From Magnetovibrio sp. (GTDB lineage Bacteria > Pseudomonadota > Alphaproteobacteria > Rhodospirillales > Casp-alpha2): a DNA stretch of 64,000 bases. The translations under genes were made by a program, and so were the position numbers. This document shows positions 9,620 through 18,321 of this stretch, piece after piece. Position 1 is the stretch's first letter; every line of letters starts with the position of its first letter. A model generated the notes under the pieces. It ran no database searches, was not told where the DNA came from, and saw nothing but the letters and a program-made list of their open reading frames with translations. The stretch lies in NCBI GenBank assembly GCA_002690705.1, contig NZFO01000004.1:135932-199931 (forward strand), written 5' to 3'.

Positions 9620-9735
9620 AGTTCTCTCAGTGCACTAGTACATCCAAAGAGTGAATGGAACGATGCGGATCCAAACCTTAAAGAAAATAAATTTGGGCGA
9701 TATTGCAATAGCGTCCAGTTACAAGTGCAGATAAT

Positions 9736-10494
9736 CTAGCTTCCTAGATATATGCCGCCGTTAACGTGAAGGGTCTGACCAGTTATGTAAGACGCCTCTG
9801 GCATGCACAAATAGTGAATCATGCTGGCAATTTCAATGACATCCCCAAATCTATTGATGGGAGGGGTAACTTTTAAAGGGGACCTTTGTCCAGCTGACGC
9901 TGGTCGCTCGGTATCAATGTGGCCTGGCGCTACGATATTACAGGTAATGTTGTAAGCTCCAAGCTCTGTTGCCATGCCGCGGGTAAGTCCAATAAGACCG
10001 GCTTTTGCTGCTAATACGTGGGCTCGGTTAGCTGTCCCGATATGTGCGGAGATACCTCCAAGCGTAATAATTCTCCCCCACTTCTTATCAATCATGAATG
10101 GGGCCACTGCACGCGCTAATAAAAATGCACCGTCCAACGGTACGGCTAGCGTTCGGCGCCATTCTTTCAAGGTGATTTCATAAAACGGTTTTTGTGCTCG
10201 AATAGCGGCATTGGACACAAGAATATCGACGGAACCAAAAGCTTTTATCGCCGCATTTATCGTGCCAGTTGCGCCTTCCTCTGTAGAAACATCGGCCATG
10301 TGCACGATAGCCTTACCACCTGCTTTAAATATTTCATGTGCAACGCTCTCGGCGGACACAGTGTCTTGTATGGCATTAATGACGACTGAGGCGCCCTCTT
10401 TAGCGAGGCGTTTAGCTGTCGCGCGGCCAATATTCCTGGCCGCGCCTGTAATCACCGCAGTTGTATTTTCTAGAGAGGAGGAAGCCTTACTCAT
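9736..10494 (-). CDS. SDR-family protein with altered active site
   Basis: Short-chain dehydrogenase/reductase fold, 252 residues. The nucleotide-binding TGAARNIG motif is at 16-23 and an NAA motif at 95-97. The catalytic region reads GGISAHIGTANRAHVLAAKAG: Lys164 is present, but the Tyr expected four residues earlier is Val160 and the Ser expected thirteen before that is Gly147. It is therefore a member of the SDR group with a Tyr-less site, and ordinary carbonyl reduction is doubtful. The ATG at 10494 is preferred over an upstream in-frame TTG at 10512 that overlaps the preceding gene's stop. It is the last gene of a three-gene minus-strand operon with a crotonase and a CoA transferase, so it probably acts on the same CoA or acid intermediates. 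Confidence 0.85.
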   Translation of the reverse strand: MSKASSSLENTTAVITGAARNIGRATAKRLAKEGASVVINAIQDTVSAESVAHEIFKAGGKAIVHMADVSTEEGATGTINAAIKAFGSVDILVSNAAIRAQKPFYEITLKEWRRTLAVPLDGAFLLARAVAPFMIDKKWGRIITLGGISAHIGTANRAHVLAAKAGLIGLTRGMATELGAYNITCNIVAPGHIDTERPASAGQRSPLKVTPPINRFGDVIEIASMIHYLCMPEASYITGQTLHVNGGIYLGS

Positions 10495-10508
10495 TGGCGT
10501 TATCCCAA

Positions 10509-11327
10509 TCAAGTCCCTTTGAATTCCGGTTTACGTTTACTAACAAAAGCGTCCACACCCTCTTGAAAATCGTTCGTCATGGCGCACTCTACAAGGGCCT
10601 TAGTCTCCGCGGCGAGTTGCGTTGTTAAATCATTTTCTAAGGATTGATTAAGTAATGCTTTAGTTTGGGCATACGCAAACATTGGGCCTCTCGCTATATG
10701 CTTGGCAATGTTCTCAACCTCGGTGTCTAGTTTTTCAAGACTTACTACACGATTCACTAGGCCCCAGCGCTGGGCTTGGGCAGCATTGAATCTATCGCCT
10801 AAAAGCGCAATTTCCATGGCTGTTTTGATCCCGGTTACGCGTGGTAATGCGAAGGTTGATCCCCCGTCTGGACTAGTTCCAAGATGACAGTAAGCTAGTG
10901 TAAAAAATGTATCGTCTGCTGCGACAACAAGATCGCAAGCTAACATGAAACTCACCCCAGCGCCTGCTACAGCTCCGTGCACCTTGCCGATAACTGGTTG
11001 ACCCATGGTACGGAGGTTAGTGATTGAAACGTGAAGTTCATTAATTAAGTTATTGAAGAATTTTCCTCGTGCCTTTTGATCGGGTTCACTCTCGAGTTTG
11101 TCATTGAAGCTTTTTACATCTCCTCCGGCCATAAAATGCTTCCCTTCGCCCTCTATCACCACCACGCGTATTGACTGATCGCATTTGATCGCATCAGTCA
11201 CTTTATTGAGCGCGCTAATAAGTTCATAATTTAATGAATTTAATGACTCAGGGCGATTAAATCTTACCGTCGCGATTCCCTCGACTTGAGAAAACCGAAT
11301 AGCATCACTGGATAGAGAGAAGGTCAT
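10509..11327 (-). CDS. Enoyl-CoA hydratase/isomerase (crotonase) family protein
   Basis: Crotonase-fold enzyme of 272 residues acting on CoA thioesters. The oxyanion-hole segments are visible as MAGGDVKSF and HGAVAGAGVSFMLACDL. The two Glu residues of classical hydratases are not at their usual places. The block LGTSPDGGSTFALPR has the Asp found in PaaG-like isomerases, so an isomerase or other activity is more likely than plain hydration. AGGAG lies eight bases before the ATG. It sits between a class III CoA transferase (20 bases upstream) and an SDR (14 bases downstream), in one operon. The exact substrate is unknown. Confidence 0.88.
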   Translation of the reverse strand: MTFSLSSDAIRFSQVEGIATVRFNRPESLNSLNYELISALNKVTDAIKCDQSIRVVVIEGEGKHFMAGGDVKSFNDKLESEPDQKARGKFFNNLINELHVSITNLRTMGQPVIGKVHGAVAGAGVSFMLACDLVVAADDTFFTLAYCHLGTSPDGGSTFALPRVTGIKTAMEIALLGDRFNAAQAQRWGLVNRVVSLEKLDTEVENIAKHIARGPMFAYAQTKALLNQSLENDLTTQLAAETKALVECAMTNDFQEGVDAFVSKRKPEFKGT

Positions 11328-11347
11328 CGGAAAAACTCCTAATCAGT

Positions 11348-12529
11348 TTATTCTGGAAGTGCTAATGCACCATTAGCTAACAAATGATCGATATACGTTT
11401 GATCGAAACCCATATCGGTAAGAATTTCGTGGCCGTGCTCGCCAACTGCAGGTGGAGGTCTCTCATTACTACGATCATGATCTGGGGTCATGCCGGGAAT
11501 AGCCGGGAACGGAAAAACACCAATGCCGTCTACATGGATCAGTGGCGCCATATTGGTGGCTTTGACGTGCTCATCATTCAACCATTCGCCAAAATTATTT
11601 ATGTTATCCGCAAGAATGTCATGCTCGCGGAATGCTTTTACCCACTCCATGGAGGTTTTCACGCGCAAATTTTTAGCGATCGCGGGCCCTAGCGTATCCA
11701 TATGCTTTGCTCGCGTCTCGAAATTCTGATAGCGAGGGTCATCGGCTAACTCAGGTGCACCCAAGCATTCGCATATTACGCGGAATTGTGGTTCTTTGAC
11801 TAACGCAATTCCAATGAATCCGTCTGCTGTTTCGTAAGAACCTGCTGGTGCATTTAAAATTCTTGGATCGCCACCTTCCAAGTAATATTCGATGATTTTA
11901 GGTGCTAGAAACGCGCCCATAGTCTTAGTAAGACTAGCATCAATAAGTGTGCCTTGATCCTCGGTTTCGCGCCCGGCTAATGCCGCCTGTGCTGCTTGGA
12001 ATGCATAAACTCCAGTCGTTGTGTCTGATACTAAGACTTCAATCCGGTGCGGAGCACCATCGCTTCCGCGGTTAACTGACGAGAGCCCAGAAAAAGATTG
12101 AATAACAGTATCAGATCCGGGTCTTGTTGAATATGGTCCCTGTTGACCAAATCCACTGACAGCAACATAAATGATTTTAGGGTTGACGGTTTTGATGGAC
12201 TCAAAGCCAACGCCTAAACGCGCGGCAACGCCGGGCCGAAAGCTCTCCACCATTATGTCGGCAGTCTTTGCCATTTCTAAGACTAATTCTACTGCTCCGT
12301 CTTTCTTAAAATTTAGGCATATGCTACGCTTTGCACGATTGGCTACAATAGAAAGAGGGGTCTGCCCGTTAAAGGCTCTACCTATACCTCTGATCCAATC
12401 CCCCTCAGGGGGCTCGACCTTTGTCACGTCGGCGCCGTACATTGCGAACATGCCAGCACAATATGGCCCTGCAAAGCCCTGTGAAATATCAAGAATTTTT
12501 AGCCCTTTGTACGGGAAACGAAAACTCAT
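11348..12529 (-). CDS. Class III CoA transferase (CaiB/BaiF family)
   Basis: Transfers CoA between carboxylic acids; 393 residues, the usual length. The N-terminal block GLKILDISQGFAGPYCAGMF and the GADVTKVEPPEGD motif are typical, and Asp169 (VSDTTTGVYAF) aligns with the catalytic Asp of formyl-CoA transferase. It is the first gene of a minus-strand operon with a crotonase and an SDR, so it likely activates an acid to its CoA ester for those enzymes. The leader contains an 18-bp perfect dyad just before the start (12540-12557), a possible operator or SD-sequestering hairpin. Substrates of CaiB/BaiF enzymes cannot be predicted from sequence alone. Confidence 0.92.
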   Translation of the reverse strand: MSFRFPYKGLKILDISQGFAGPYCAGMFAMYGADVTKVEPPEGDWIRGIGRAFNGQTPLSIVANRAKRSICLNFKKDGAVELVLEMAKTADIMVESFRPGVAARLGVGFESIKTVNPKIIYVAVSGFGQQGPYSTRPGSDTVIQSFSGLSSVNRGSDGAPHRIEVLVSDTTTGVYAFQAAQAALAGRETEDQGTLIDASLTKTMGAFLAPKIIEYYLEGGDPRILNAPAGSYETADGFIGIALVKEPQFRVICECLGAPELADDPRYQNFETRAKHMDTLGPAIAKNLRVKTSMEWVKAFREHDILADNINNFGEWLNDEHVKATNMAPLIHVDGIGVFPFPAIPGMTPDHDRSNERPPPAVGEHGHEILTDMGFDQTYIDHLLANGALALPE

Positions 12530-12539
12530 GCGACTGAAT

Positions 12540-12557
12540 GGAGGTCATTTGACCTCC
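12540..12557 (-). promoter_or_regulatory. 18-bp perfect dyad in CoA-transferase leader
   Basis: GGAGGTCA (12540-12547) TT TGACCTCC (12550-12557) is a perfect 8-bp inverted repeat with a 2-bp centre, ending ten bases before the CoA-transferase ATG on the minus strand. It could bind a dimeric repressor. Alternatively, in the mRNA the GGAGG and CCTCC arms could pair and limit ribosome access. No regulator gene of an obvious matching family is adjacent. Confidence 0.55.
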
Positions 12558-12908
12558 CTCCCTGGTGCCAAGGAATTGGCGGTAAATTGATGCTTTAGTT
12601 TGTTTATCGATCGATTATCACTCTTTAGTATTCAACATTAGGGATGCGAACCAAGCCATCGTGTTAATTATGAAAAAAATTATTTGCCTGCGCTAGCCAT
12701 ACCCAACTGTCACGGCCCTCTGGTTAAGCTTCACTTGTTCCAAGCAGGTATTGATTATAAAGCGACCTTTTTGTTGTCAGTTTCATCCTAGCCAAGCCCA
12801 TCATCCTACTCGTTTTGTTTCTTCTGGTCTCGTTTTAATTAGCTAGCATTCCACCTCTTAAAAATTCACAGAGCGGTGTGTGCCAGTCAAAACACTAAAA
12901 AAATCTTA
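12558..12908. other. Intergenic stretch between CoA transferase and lyase genes
   Basis: About 350 bases between the start of the minus-strand CoA transferase and the stop of the next minus-strand gene. It should hold the promoter of the CoA-transferase operon and the 3' end of the lyase gene. I see no clear -35/-10 pair, no hairpin with a T-tract and no convincing small gene. Confidence 0.5.
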
Positions 12909-13838
12909 TTAAACGACTTTTTTGGTGTCACCTGTGGTTTGGGGAATCAACGACTTGGCAACCGAGACGTCCAAGGACTCCACGTCATGATAGCCAATTA
13001 GGGCATAACTCTCGGCGCGTGTGAGCATTCGATCTTCGAAGTCTTCTGTGCCGTCTTCAACTTTGATATGGATATATAATTCGCGCATCGCATAAGCAGC
13101 AACCCTCATCGAAGTGGCGGGCCAGATTACAATGTCGTAGCCGAAATCTTGAAACTGTCTCGCCGTAAAATGCGGAGTTCGACCAAATTCGGTCATATTA
13201 GCCATTCGTGGCCCCGGAACCGCCCCCGCGAAACGACAGAATTCCTCTTTTGTCGGGAGCCCGTCGGGGAAGACTACATCCGCTCCCGCCTCTTTGTAGG
13301 CGCGAGCACGTTTTATAGCTCCGTCCAAGCCCTCAACAGAAGCGGCATCTGTACGAGCAATAATGACCAGGTGAGTTGATGCCTTTTTTGCAGCAGCAAT
13401 TTTTGATGCGGCTTCGTCGATGCTCACCAAACGTTTGTCGTTCAAATGACCACATTTTTTCGGTAGCAACTGGTCCTCGATATGAACGGCGCCTGCACCC
13501 GCCATTTCAAGCTCCTGAACAGTGCGCATGGTATTAAGTGTCCCTCCATATCCTACATCACCATCGACTATTAGGGGTAAATCCGTCGAGCGCGCCACCA
13601 TTCGGACGATAAAGCATAGCTCTTCCAGTGTCATTATGCCGAGGTCAGGCAAACCCATTGTAGTAGTCACGCCACCACCTGAAATATACAGGGCTGCAAA
13701 GCCTTGTTCTTTTGCAATCAGTCCAGCCATTGCATTGTGCGCGCCCGGGACTCGTAAAATGTCCGGCCGTGCAAGTAAGTCGCGAATTCGGTCGCCAGCC
13801 GGTCTGGGATTCCGACTGTTTCCTTCAAGCCATGTCAT
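12909..13838 (-). CDS. Isocitrate lyase/PEP mutase superfamily protein (lyase type)
   Basis: TIM-barrel enzyme of 309 residues. The KKCGH motif at 127-131 carries the catalytic Cys found in isocitrate and 2-methylisocitrate lyases, and DGD at 92-94 lies at the Mg-binding site. This favours C-C bond cleavage giving a 2-oxo acid rather than phosphonate chemistry. ATG 13838 is chosen because it follows AGAGGAGAG and begins the family N-terminus; the open frame extends 40 codons further upstream without family similarity. The gene is monocistronic and stands back to back with a plus-strand operon that contains a second lyase of the same superfamily (15996-16856). Whether the two act on the same substrate is not clear. 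Confidence 0.88.
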   Translation of the reverse strand: MTWLEGNSRNPRPAGDRIRDLLARPDILRVPGAHNAMAGLIAKEQGFAALYISGGGVTTTMGLPDLGIMTLEELCFIVRMVARSTDLPLIVDGDVGYGGTLNTMRTVQELEMAGAGAVHIEDQLLPKKCGHLNDKRLVSIDEAASKIAAAKKASTHLVIIARTDAASVEGLDGAIKRARAYKEAGADVVFPDGLPTKEEFCRFAGAVPGPRMANMTEFGRTPHFTARQFQDFGYDIVIWPATSMRVAAYAMRELYIHIKVEDGTEDFEDRMLTRAESYALIGYHDVESLDVSVAKSLIPQTTGDTKKVV

Positions 13839-14219
13839 AGAGTATTCTCTCCTCTCTTGGGCGTTATCTGATGTGAGTATTTCATACTCACTATGAAACG
13901 GATTTTTAGTCTCGCCCCTATTGAGGGATAGAAGCAGTTTACTGGCAATGCACCTCAATATTACACCGATTTATATTCGCAGAAACGGCATCGAAAATAC
14001 CAAATCGGTTCAATGACTCTTAATTGACAGTTCTGATCGTGACGCCAGTTTCTAATCACCTTTCAACCCTAAGTTTAGTCAAGAAAACAAAAGCGCTCAA
14101 GACGAAGAAATATAAATAATATTTTAAAATTATTTTGATGATTATCAGTGTGCTTGGGCTTTTTGTTGGGGGAGACAAGCCTTATAAACAAGTGTATTGG
14201 GCTTAGGAGATATATTTTG
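13839..14219. other. Divergent intergenic region
   Basis: About 380 bases separating the minus-strand lyase from the plus-strand hydroxyacid dehydrogenase operon, presumably with promoters in both directions. A TTGACA hexamer at 14024-14029 on + is a possible -35, but no good -10 lies at the right distance. The segment 14110-14140 is very AT-rich. AGGAGA at 14205-14210 is the ribosome-binding site of the downstream gene. No gene seen. Confidence 0.45.
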
Positions 14220-15182
14220 GTGCTTATTGCTATCCTCGATGACTATTGCGAAAGTGCCTTGGGCGCAGCTGATTGGCAAAAAATTAAGCAAGGAGACATC
14301 AAGGTTTTTACCGAGCATCTGGGGCAAAATGAGGATGCAATAGCGGCTGCGCTTGAGCCCTTTGAAATTTTGGTCGCGATGAGAGAGCGGACGCCGTTCT
14401 CGGCGAGCCTGATGGGTAAGTTGCCAAAACTTAAATTGTTGGTGACAACGGGTATGCGTAATTTAGCTATTGATATGGATGCAGCCCGATTGAGAGGTGT
14501 AGACGTATGTGGGACTGAGATGCTTGGCTATCCAGCCTTCGAACATACCTGGGCATTAATTTTAGCTATGCTGAAACAAATCCCGCTCGAGGATAAAACT
14601 ATGAAAGCGGGCGGGTGGCAAAGAGGTACTGGTGTTGGCCTTAATGGGAAAACTCTCGGGATTCTGGGTCTTGGAAATCTAGGTGCTCAGGTCGCGCGGG
14701 TGGGTCGGGCCTTCGAGATGCAAGTGATAGCCTGGAGTGAAAATTTGAGTGAAACGCGCTGCGCCGAAGTGGGTGGTGTTGAGCGTGTTGGTAAGGATGA
14801 ACTATTTGGCAAGGCAGATGTGATCACGGTGCAGTTAATTCTGAGTGAGCGGACACGCGGACTAATAGGTGCCCATGAACTCGGCTTGATGAAGCGAAGT
14901 GCTTATCTTGTGAATACCTCCCGAGGGCCAATTGTTCAGGAAGCGCCTCTAATTGAAGCGCTTAAAGAAAAACGGATTGCTGGTGCAGGGTTAGATGTTT
15001 TTGATATTGAACCCTTACCTACCGACCATCCCTATAGATCTCTCAACAATACTATACTCACAGGGCATACAGGCTATGTGATTGTGGAGCTATATAAAAA
15101 AGCCTATGGACAAGTGGTTGAAAACATTCTCGCATGGCAGTCAGGTGCGCCGAGTCGGTTGTTGAATGGAGATATATCATGA
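14220..15182 (+). CDS. D-2-hydroxyacid dehydrogenase family protein
   Basis: NAD(P)-dependent oxidoreductase interconverting a D-2-hydroxy acid and a 2-oxo acid; 320 residues. The Rossmann motif GLGNLG is at 150-155, and the catalytic triad is visible as Arg235 (NTSRGPIV), Glu264 (DVFDIEPLP) and His283 (LTGHTGYV). The start is GTG 14220 or TTG 14217, just after AGGAGA (14205-14210); these give the expected N-terminus LIAILDDY. The upstream in-frame extension to 14148 is not family-like. The stop overlaps the next start (ATGA at 15179-15182), so it is translationally coupled to the crotonase gene. With a superfamily lyase downstream, reduction of the released 2-oxo acid is a plausible job. Confidence 0.9.
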   Translation: MLIAILDDYCESALGAADWQKIKQGDIKVFTEHLGQNEDAIAAALEPFEILVAMRERTPFSASLMGKLPKLKLLVTTGMRNLAIDMDAARLRGVDVCGTEMLGYPAFEHTWALILAMLKQIPLEDKTMKAGGWQRGTGVGLNGKTLGILGLGNLGAQVARVGRAFEMQVIAWSENLSETRCAEVGGVERVGKDELFGKADVITVQLILSERTRGLIGAHELGLMKRSAYLVNTSRGPIVQEAPLIEALKEKRIAGAGLDVFDIEPLPTDHPYRSLNNTILTGHTGYVIVELYKKAYGQVVENILAWQSGAPSRLLNGDIS

Positions 15183-15964
15183 GTGATAATACCATTTTAG
15201 TTACGTACGATAGGAACGTTGCGACAGTGACTCTAGATAACCCTATACGTCGCAATGCGTTGTCGCGAGGTGCTTGGGCGCAGTTGGCAGATGTTATCGC
15301 GGAGTTGTCTGATAATTTTAATATACGTTGTGTTGTGATCAGAGGTGCAGGTGATAAAGCTTTTGCGGCAGGAGCCGACATAAGTGAATTTCCCACAAGG
15401 CGCGCAAATGCAAAAGCTGCCGCAGCTTATGGGCTAGATACGGCGCGTGCACTGGACGCTTTGATTCATTGCCCGCACCCGACAATTGCCTTTATAAAAG
15501 GGGCATGCACGGGAGGCGGCCTCGAGATAGCATGCTGTTGCGATCTTCGAATTTGCAATGCGTCAGCAAGGTTTGGTGTGCCGATAAATCGGATTGGTCA
15601 TTCGTTTGCCTATCCTGAACTCTCACCCGTTCTTCAGGTCCTCGGGCGAGCCAACGTTTTAGAGTTAGTGTTAGAGGGGCATGTGGTTGATTCGGAATGG
15701 GCATCAAAACGGGGGCTGGTGACACGGGTCGTTGCGGATGAAGAGATGGATTCGGCACTTGCCAGCACTGTCGAGAATATCATGCAGGTTTCTCCCTTGT
15801 GCTTGCGTGACACAAAAAAATTTGTAAATCGTTTGATGTTTGATCCTGCCCCACTTAGCAGAAATGAGATTGCTGAGAGTTATGCAGCGTGTGACTCAGA
15901 TGACTATGCTGAGGGTGTCCGGGCGTTTTTGGCTCGAGAGAAACCAGTTTTTAGCGGACAATAA
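15179..15964 (+). CDS. Enoyl-CoA hydratase/isomerase (crotonase) family protein
   Basis: Crotonase-fold enzyme, 261 residues, starting at the ATG that overlaps the preceding stop. The oxyanion segments FAAGADISEF and CTGGGLEIACCCDLRI are clear, and the latter retains the first catalytic Glu of hydratases. The second Glu position is replaced (FGVPINRIG), so the activity may differ from simple hydration. It lies between a D-hydroxyacid dehydrogenase (4-base overlap) and an isocitrate-lyase-type gene (31-base gap), within one operon. No CoA ligase or CoA transferase is part of this operon, so its CoA substrate would have to be supplied by genes elsewhere, such as those at 11348 or 23430. Confidence 0.89.
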   Translation: MSDNTILVTYDRNVATVTLDNPIRRNALSRGAWAQLADVIAELSDNFNIRCVVIRGAGDKAFAAGADISEFPTRRANAKAAAAYGLDTARALDALIHCPHPTIAFIKGACTGGGLEIACCCDLRICNASARFGVPINRIGHSFAYPELSPVLQVLGRANVLELVLEGHVVDSEWASKRGLVTRVVADEEMDSALASTVENIMQVSPLCLRDTKKFVNRLMFDPAPLSRNEIAESYAACDSDDYAEGVRAFLAREKPVFSGQ

Positions 15965-15995
15965 TAAGTTTTGGATTACAGCAAAGGAGCTCATT

Positions 15996-16856
15996 ATGGG
16001 CGTTACGGAAAATTTGAGGAAGCTTATAGCTAAACCGGGCATGATCTCTATGCCGGGTGTTTTTGATGCCGTGTCTGCTCGATTGGCTGAACATGCAGGA
16101 TTTTCTGCGGCTTTTATGAGTGGCTTCATGGTCTCCGCTTCGCGCATTGGCCTGCCAGATACGGGGCTCATTTCTTACGCTGAAATGGCGGATCAAGGCC
16201 GTAACATCTGTGATTCCGTGTCTATCCCAATAGTCGGGGACGGTGATACGGGCTTTGGGAATTCAGTGAACGTTAAACGGACAGTTAAGGGATATGCGGC
16301 GGCCGGCTTTGCGTGCGTCATGATTGAGGATCAAGTGTCGCCAAAACGCTGTGGCCACACAAAAGGAAAGCAAATAATATCTCGCTCAGAAGCTCTTCAA
16401 CGTATCCAAGCTGCAGTGGATGCTCGTGAGGAGGGTGCGGATATTTTAGTAATGGCTCGGACAGACGCTAACGCCACAAATGGGATTGAGGAGGCTGTTG
16501 GTCGCTGTCGGGAATTTCAGCGAATTGGCGCGGATATTACATTCCTTGAAGCTCCAAAAACTCTTGATGAGATGAAGCGTTATTGCAACGACGTAGAGGG
16601 CGCAAAAATGGCGAACATGGTTGAACAAGGAGAAACTCCTTTTCTTAGTCCTTCTGAACTAGAGAAAATTGGCTACAAAATTACAATCTGGCCCGCTGCT
16701 TTGATGTTGTCTGCTATAAACGGAATGAAGGCCGAGCTTATGCGCTTGCACAGCGGTATTGCCTCTGAAGATGGGAAGGCTACATTCCCGGAATTGCAAG
16801 ATATTGTCGGTTTCCCGGCCTATTATGAGGCGGTAGAAAAATATGCGACAGAGTGA
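15996..16856 (+). CDS. Isocitrate lyase/2-methylisocitrate lyase-like protein
   Basis: TIM-barrel lyase of the isocitrate lyase/PEP mutase superfamily, 286 residues, about the size of PrpB. KRCGH at 117-121 is the exact motif of 2-methylisocitrate lyases, and GDGDTG at 81-86 contains metal-site aspartates. ATG 15996 follows AAAGGAG (15983-15989). An in-frame extension to 15840 lies inside the upstream gene and is rejected. The next gene is an MmgE/PrpD family protein, so the pair mirrors the PrpD-PrpB steps of the methylcitrate cycle, but no methylcitrate synthase is present. Alternatives within the family are oxaloacetate decarboxylase or a 2,3-dimethylmalate-type lyase. Confidence 0.9.
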   Translation: MGVTENLRKLIAKPGMISMPGVFDAVSARLAEHAGFSAAFMSGFMVSASRIGLPDTGLISYAEMADQGRNICDSVSIPIVGDGDTGFGNSVNVKRTVKGYAAAGFACVMIEDQVSPKRCGHTKGKQIISRSEALQRIQAAVDAREEGADILVMARTDANATNGIEEAVGRCREFQRIGADITFLEAPKTLDEMKRYCNDVEGAKMANMVEQGETPFLSPSELEKIGYKITIWPAALMLSAINGMKAELMRLHSGIASEDGKATFPELQDIVGFPAYYEAVEKYATE

Positions 16857-16935
16857 AACCTTAGGGCCCATTTTATTGATCTAAAGTTATGTTCCACCTA
16901 AAGTTCTTGTTATGGAGAATTTGGGGGAGGTCACT

Positions 16936-18321
16936 ATGACAAATATTACTGCGATTTTGGCTAAGTTTGCGGCGGAGCTAAGCTATGAAAAATTGCCCGG
17001 GTCGGTGGTAGTGCGCACTAAGCTCCTAATCCTAGATGTGGCCGGTATTATTGTACGAGCACGGCATGATGCAGAGTCGACTGCAAGCTTAATTGCCGCG
17101 GTTAAGCGCCTTGGCCTCAACACCGGCAAATGCTCAGTTATGGGTGACTCGGCGGGCTATACCCCAACGGCTGCTGCTTTGGTTAACGGCTCACTCGCAC
17201 ACTCGTTAGATTTTGATGATACCCATGCAGCCGCATCTTTGCATTCCTCCGCACCTATCGTGCCTGCTGCTTTGGCGGCAGCGGAGATGACTGGGGCTTC
17301 GGGACGGGATGTTATTGCAGCTTGTGTCGCGGGCTATGAGGTTCAGATTCGGTTAGCTTTGGCACTGGGACCGGCCGATCATTATGATCGTGGTTATCAT
17401 CCCACAGCAACATGTGGCGTTTTTGGAGCAGTCGTCGCAGCTGGTAAATTGCTAGGCATGAGTGCCGTCGAGATTCAAAGTGCATTTGGGATTGCCCTCT
17501 CGCAATCGGCTGGCTCCATGCAGTTTTTAGTTGATGGTTCTTGGACAAAGCGCAGCCATGTAGGACAAGCGGCGCAAAACGGGTTGATCTGCGCAGTAAT
17601 GGCTGCGGAGGGCTTTAAAGGCCCAAAAGCAGCGTTTGAGGGAAAGTGGGGGTTTCTTCATTCGCATGCACCTAACTCCAATCCGAATGCGGCGGTTGCT
17701 GGACTTGGTGAGCGCTGGGAGACATTGAACCTTGCTGTCAAACCCTACCCGTCTTGCCGCTATAGTCATGCCCCTATGGATGGATTGATTCAGTTGAGAG
17801 AAACACACGACATTGAAATTGAAGACATTAAAGAGGTTGATGTTGGACTCGCGGAGACCGGTTGGAAGATCATAGGAGATCCTGCGGATGGTAAGCATAA
17901 ACCAAAAACGGTTGTTGACGGTCAGTTCTCCATGCCGTTCTGCGCGGCTGTGGTTTTGCGTGAGGGTAAAATGAGCTGGGATGACTACGCAAAGCACCTT
18001 TCAGATGGGGAGACGTTGGCTCTTTGCGAGAGAGTGAGAGTATTTATTGATCCACGTGTGGAAGAATTATTTCCGAGCTATATGAGTGGAACGGTCCGGA
18101 TATCCACAAGCTATGGTCAGTATGAGACCCTAATCAAAGTTCCACTCGGAGAGCCCGAGAATTTCATGGCTCAAGAGGCGTTTCAGGATAAATTTGATGG
18201 TTTGTGTGCGCCCTATCTTGGTGAGGAACAGTCAAGTAAGTTTGCTGATGCCTTATTGCATCTCGAAGAGGCCAACAGCTTGGCCTCGATTATGGCTTTG
18301 AGCCAACCTGTCTTAAACTGA
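16936..18321 (+). CDS. MmgE/PrpD family protein
   Basis: Cofactor-independent dehydratase fold of the 2-methylcitrate dehydratase (PrpD)/MmgE family; 461 residues, the usual length. Typical blocks are HSLDFDDTH near residue 94, the AAAVVAAGKLLGMS-like helix region near 170 (here VVAAGKLLGMSAVE), and the conserved KPYPSCRYSH near 270. ATG 16936 follows GGGGGAGG (16922-16929); an earlier in-frame ATG at 16912 would include this ribosome-binding site in the coding region. It ends an operon with a PrpB-like lyase, crotonase and hydroxyacid dehydrogenase. Related proteins also include aconitate decarboxylases and iminodisuccinate epimerase, so the reaction remains open. Confidence 0.91.
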   Translation: MTNITAILAKFAAELSYEKLPGSVVVRTKLLILDVAGIIVRARHDAESTASLIAAVKRLGLNTGKCSVMGDSAGYTPTAAALVNGSLAHSLDFDDTHAAASLHSSAPIVPAALAAAEMTGASGRDVIAACVAGYEVQIRLALALGPADHYDRGYHPTATCGVFGAVVAAGKLLGMSAVEIQSAFGIALSQSAGSMQFLVDGSWTKRSHVGQAAQNGLICAVMAAEGFKGPKAAFEGKWGFLHSHAPNSNPNAAVAGLGERWETLNLAVKPYPSCRYSHAPMDGLIQLRETHDIEIEDIKEVDVGLAETGWKIIGDPADGKHKPKTVVDGQFSMPFCAAVVLREGKMSWDDYAKHLSDGETLALCERVRVFIDPRVEELFPSYMSGTVRISTSYGQYETLIKVPLGEPENFMAQEAFQDKFDGLCAPYLGEEQSSKFADALLHLEEANSLASIMALSQPVLN

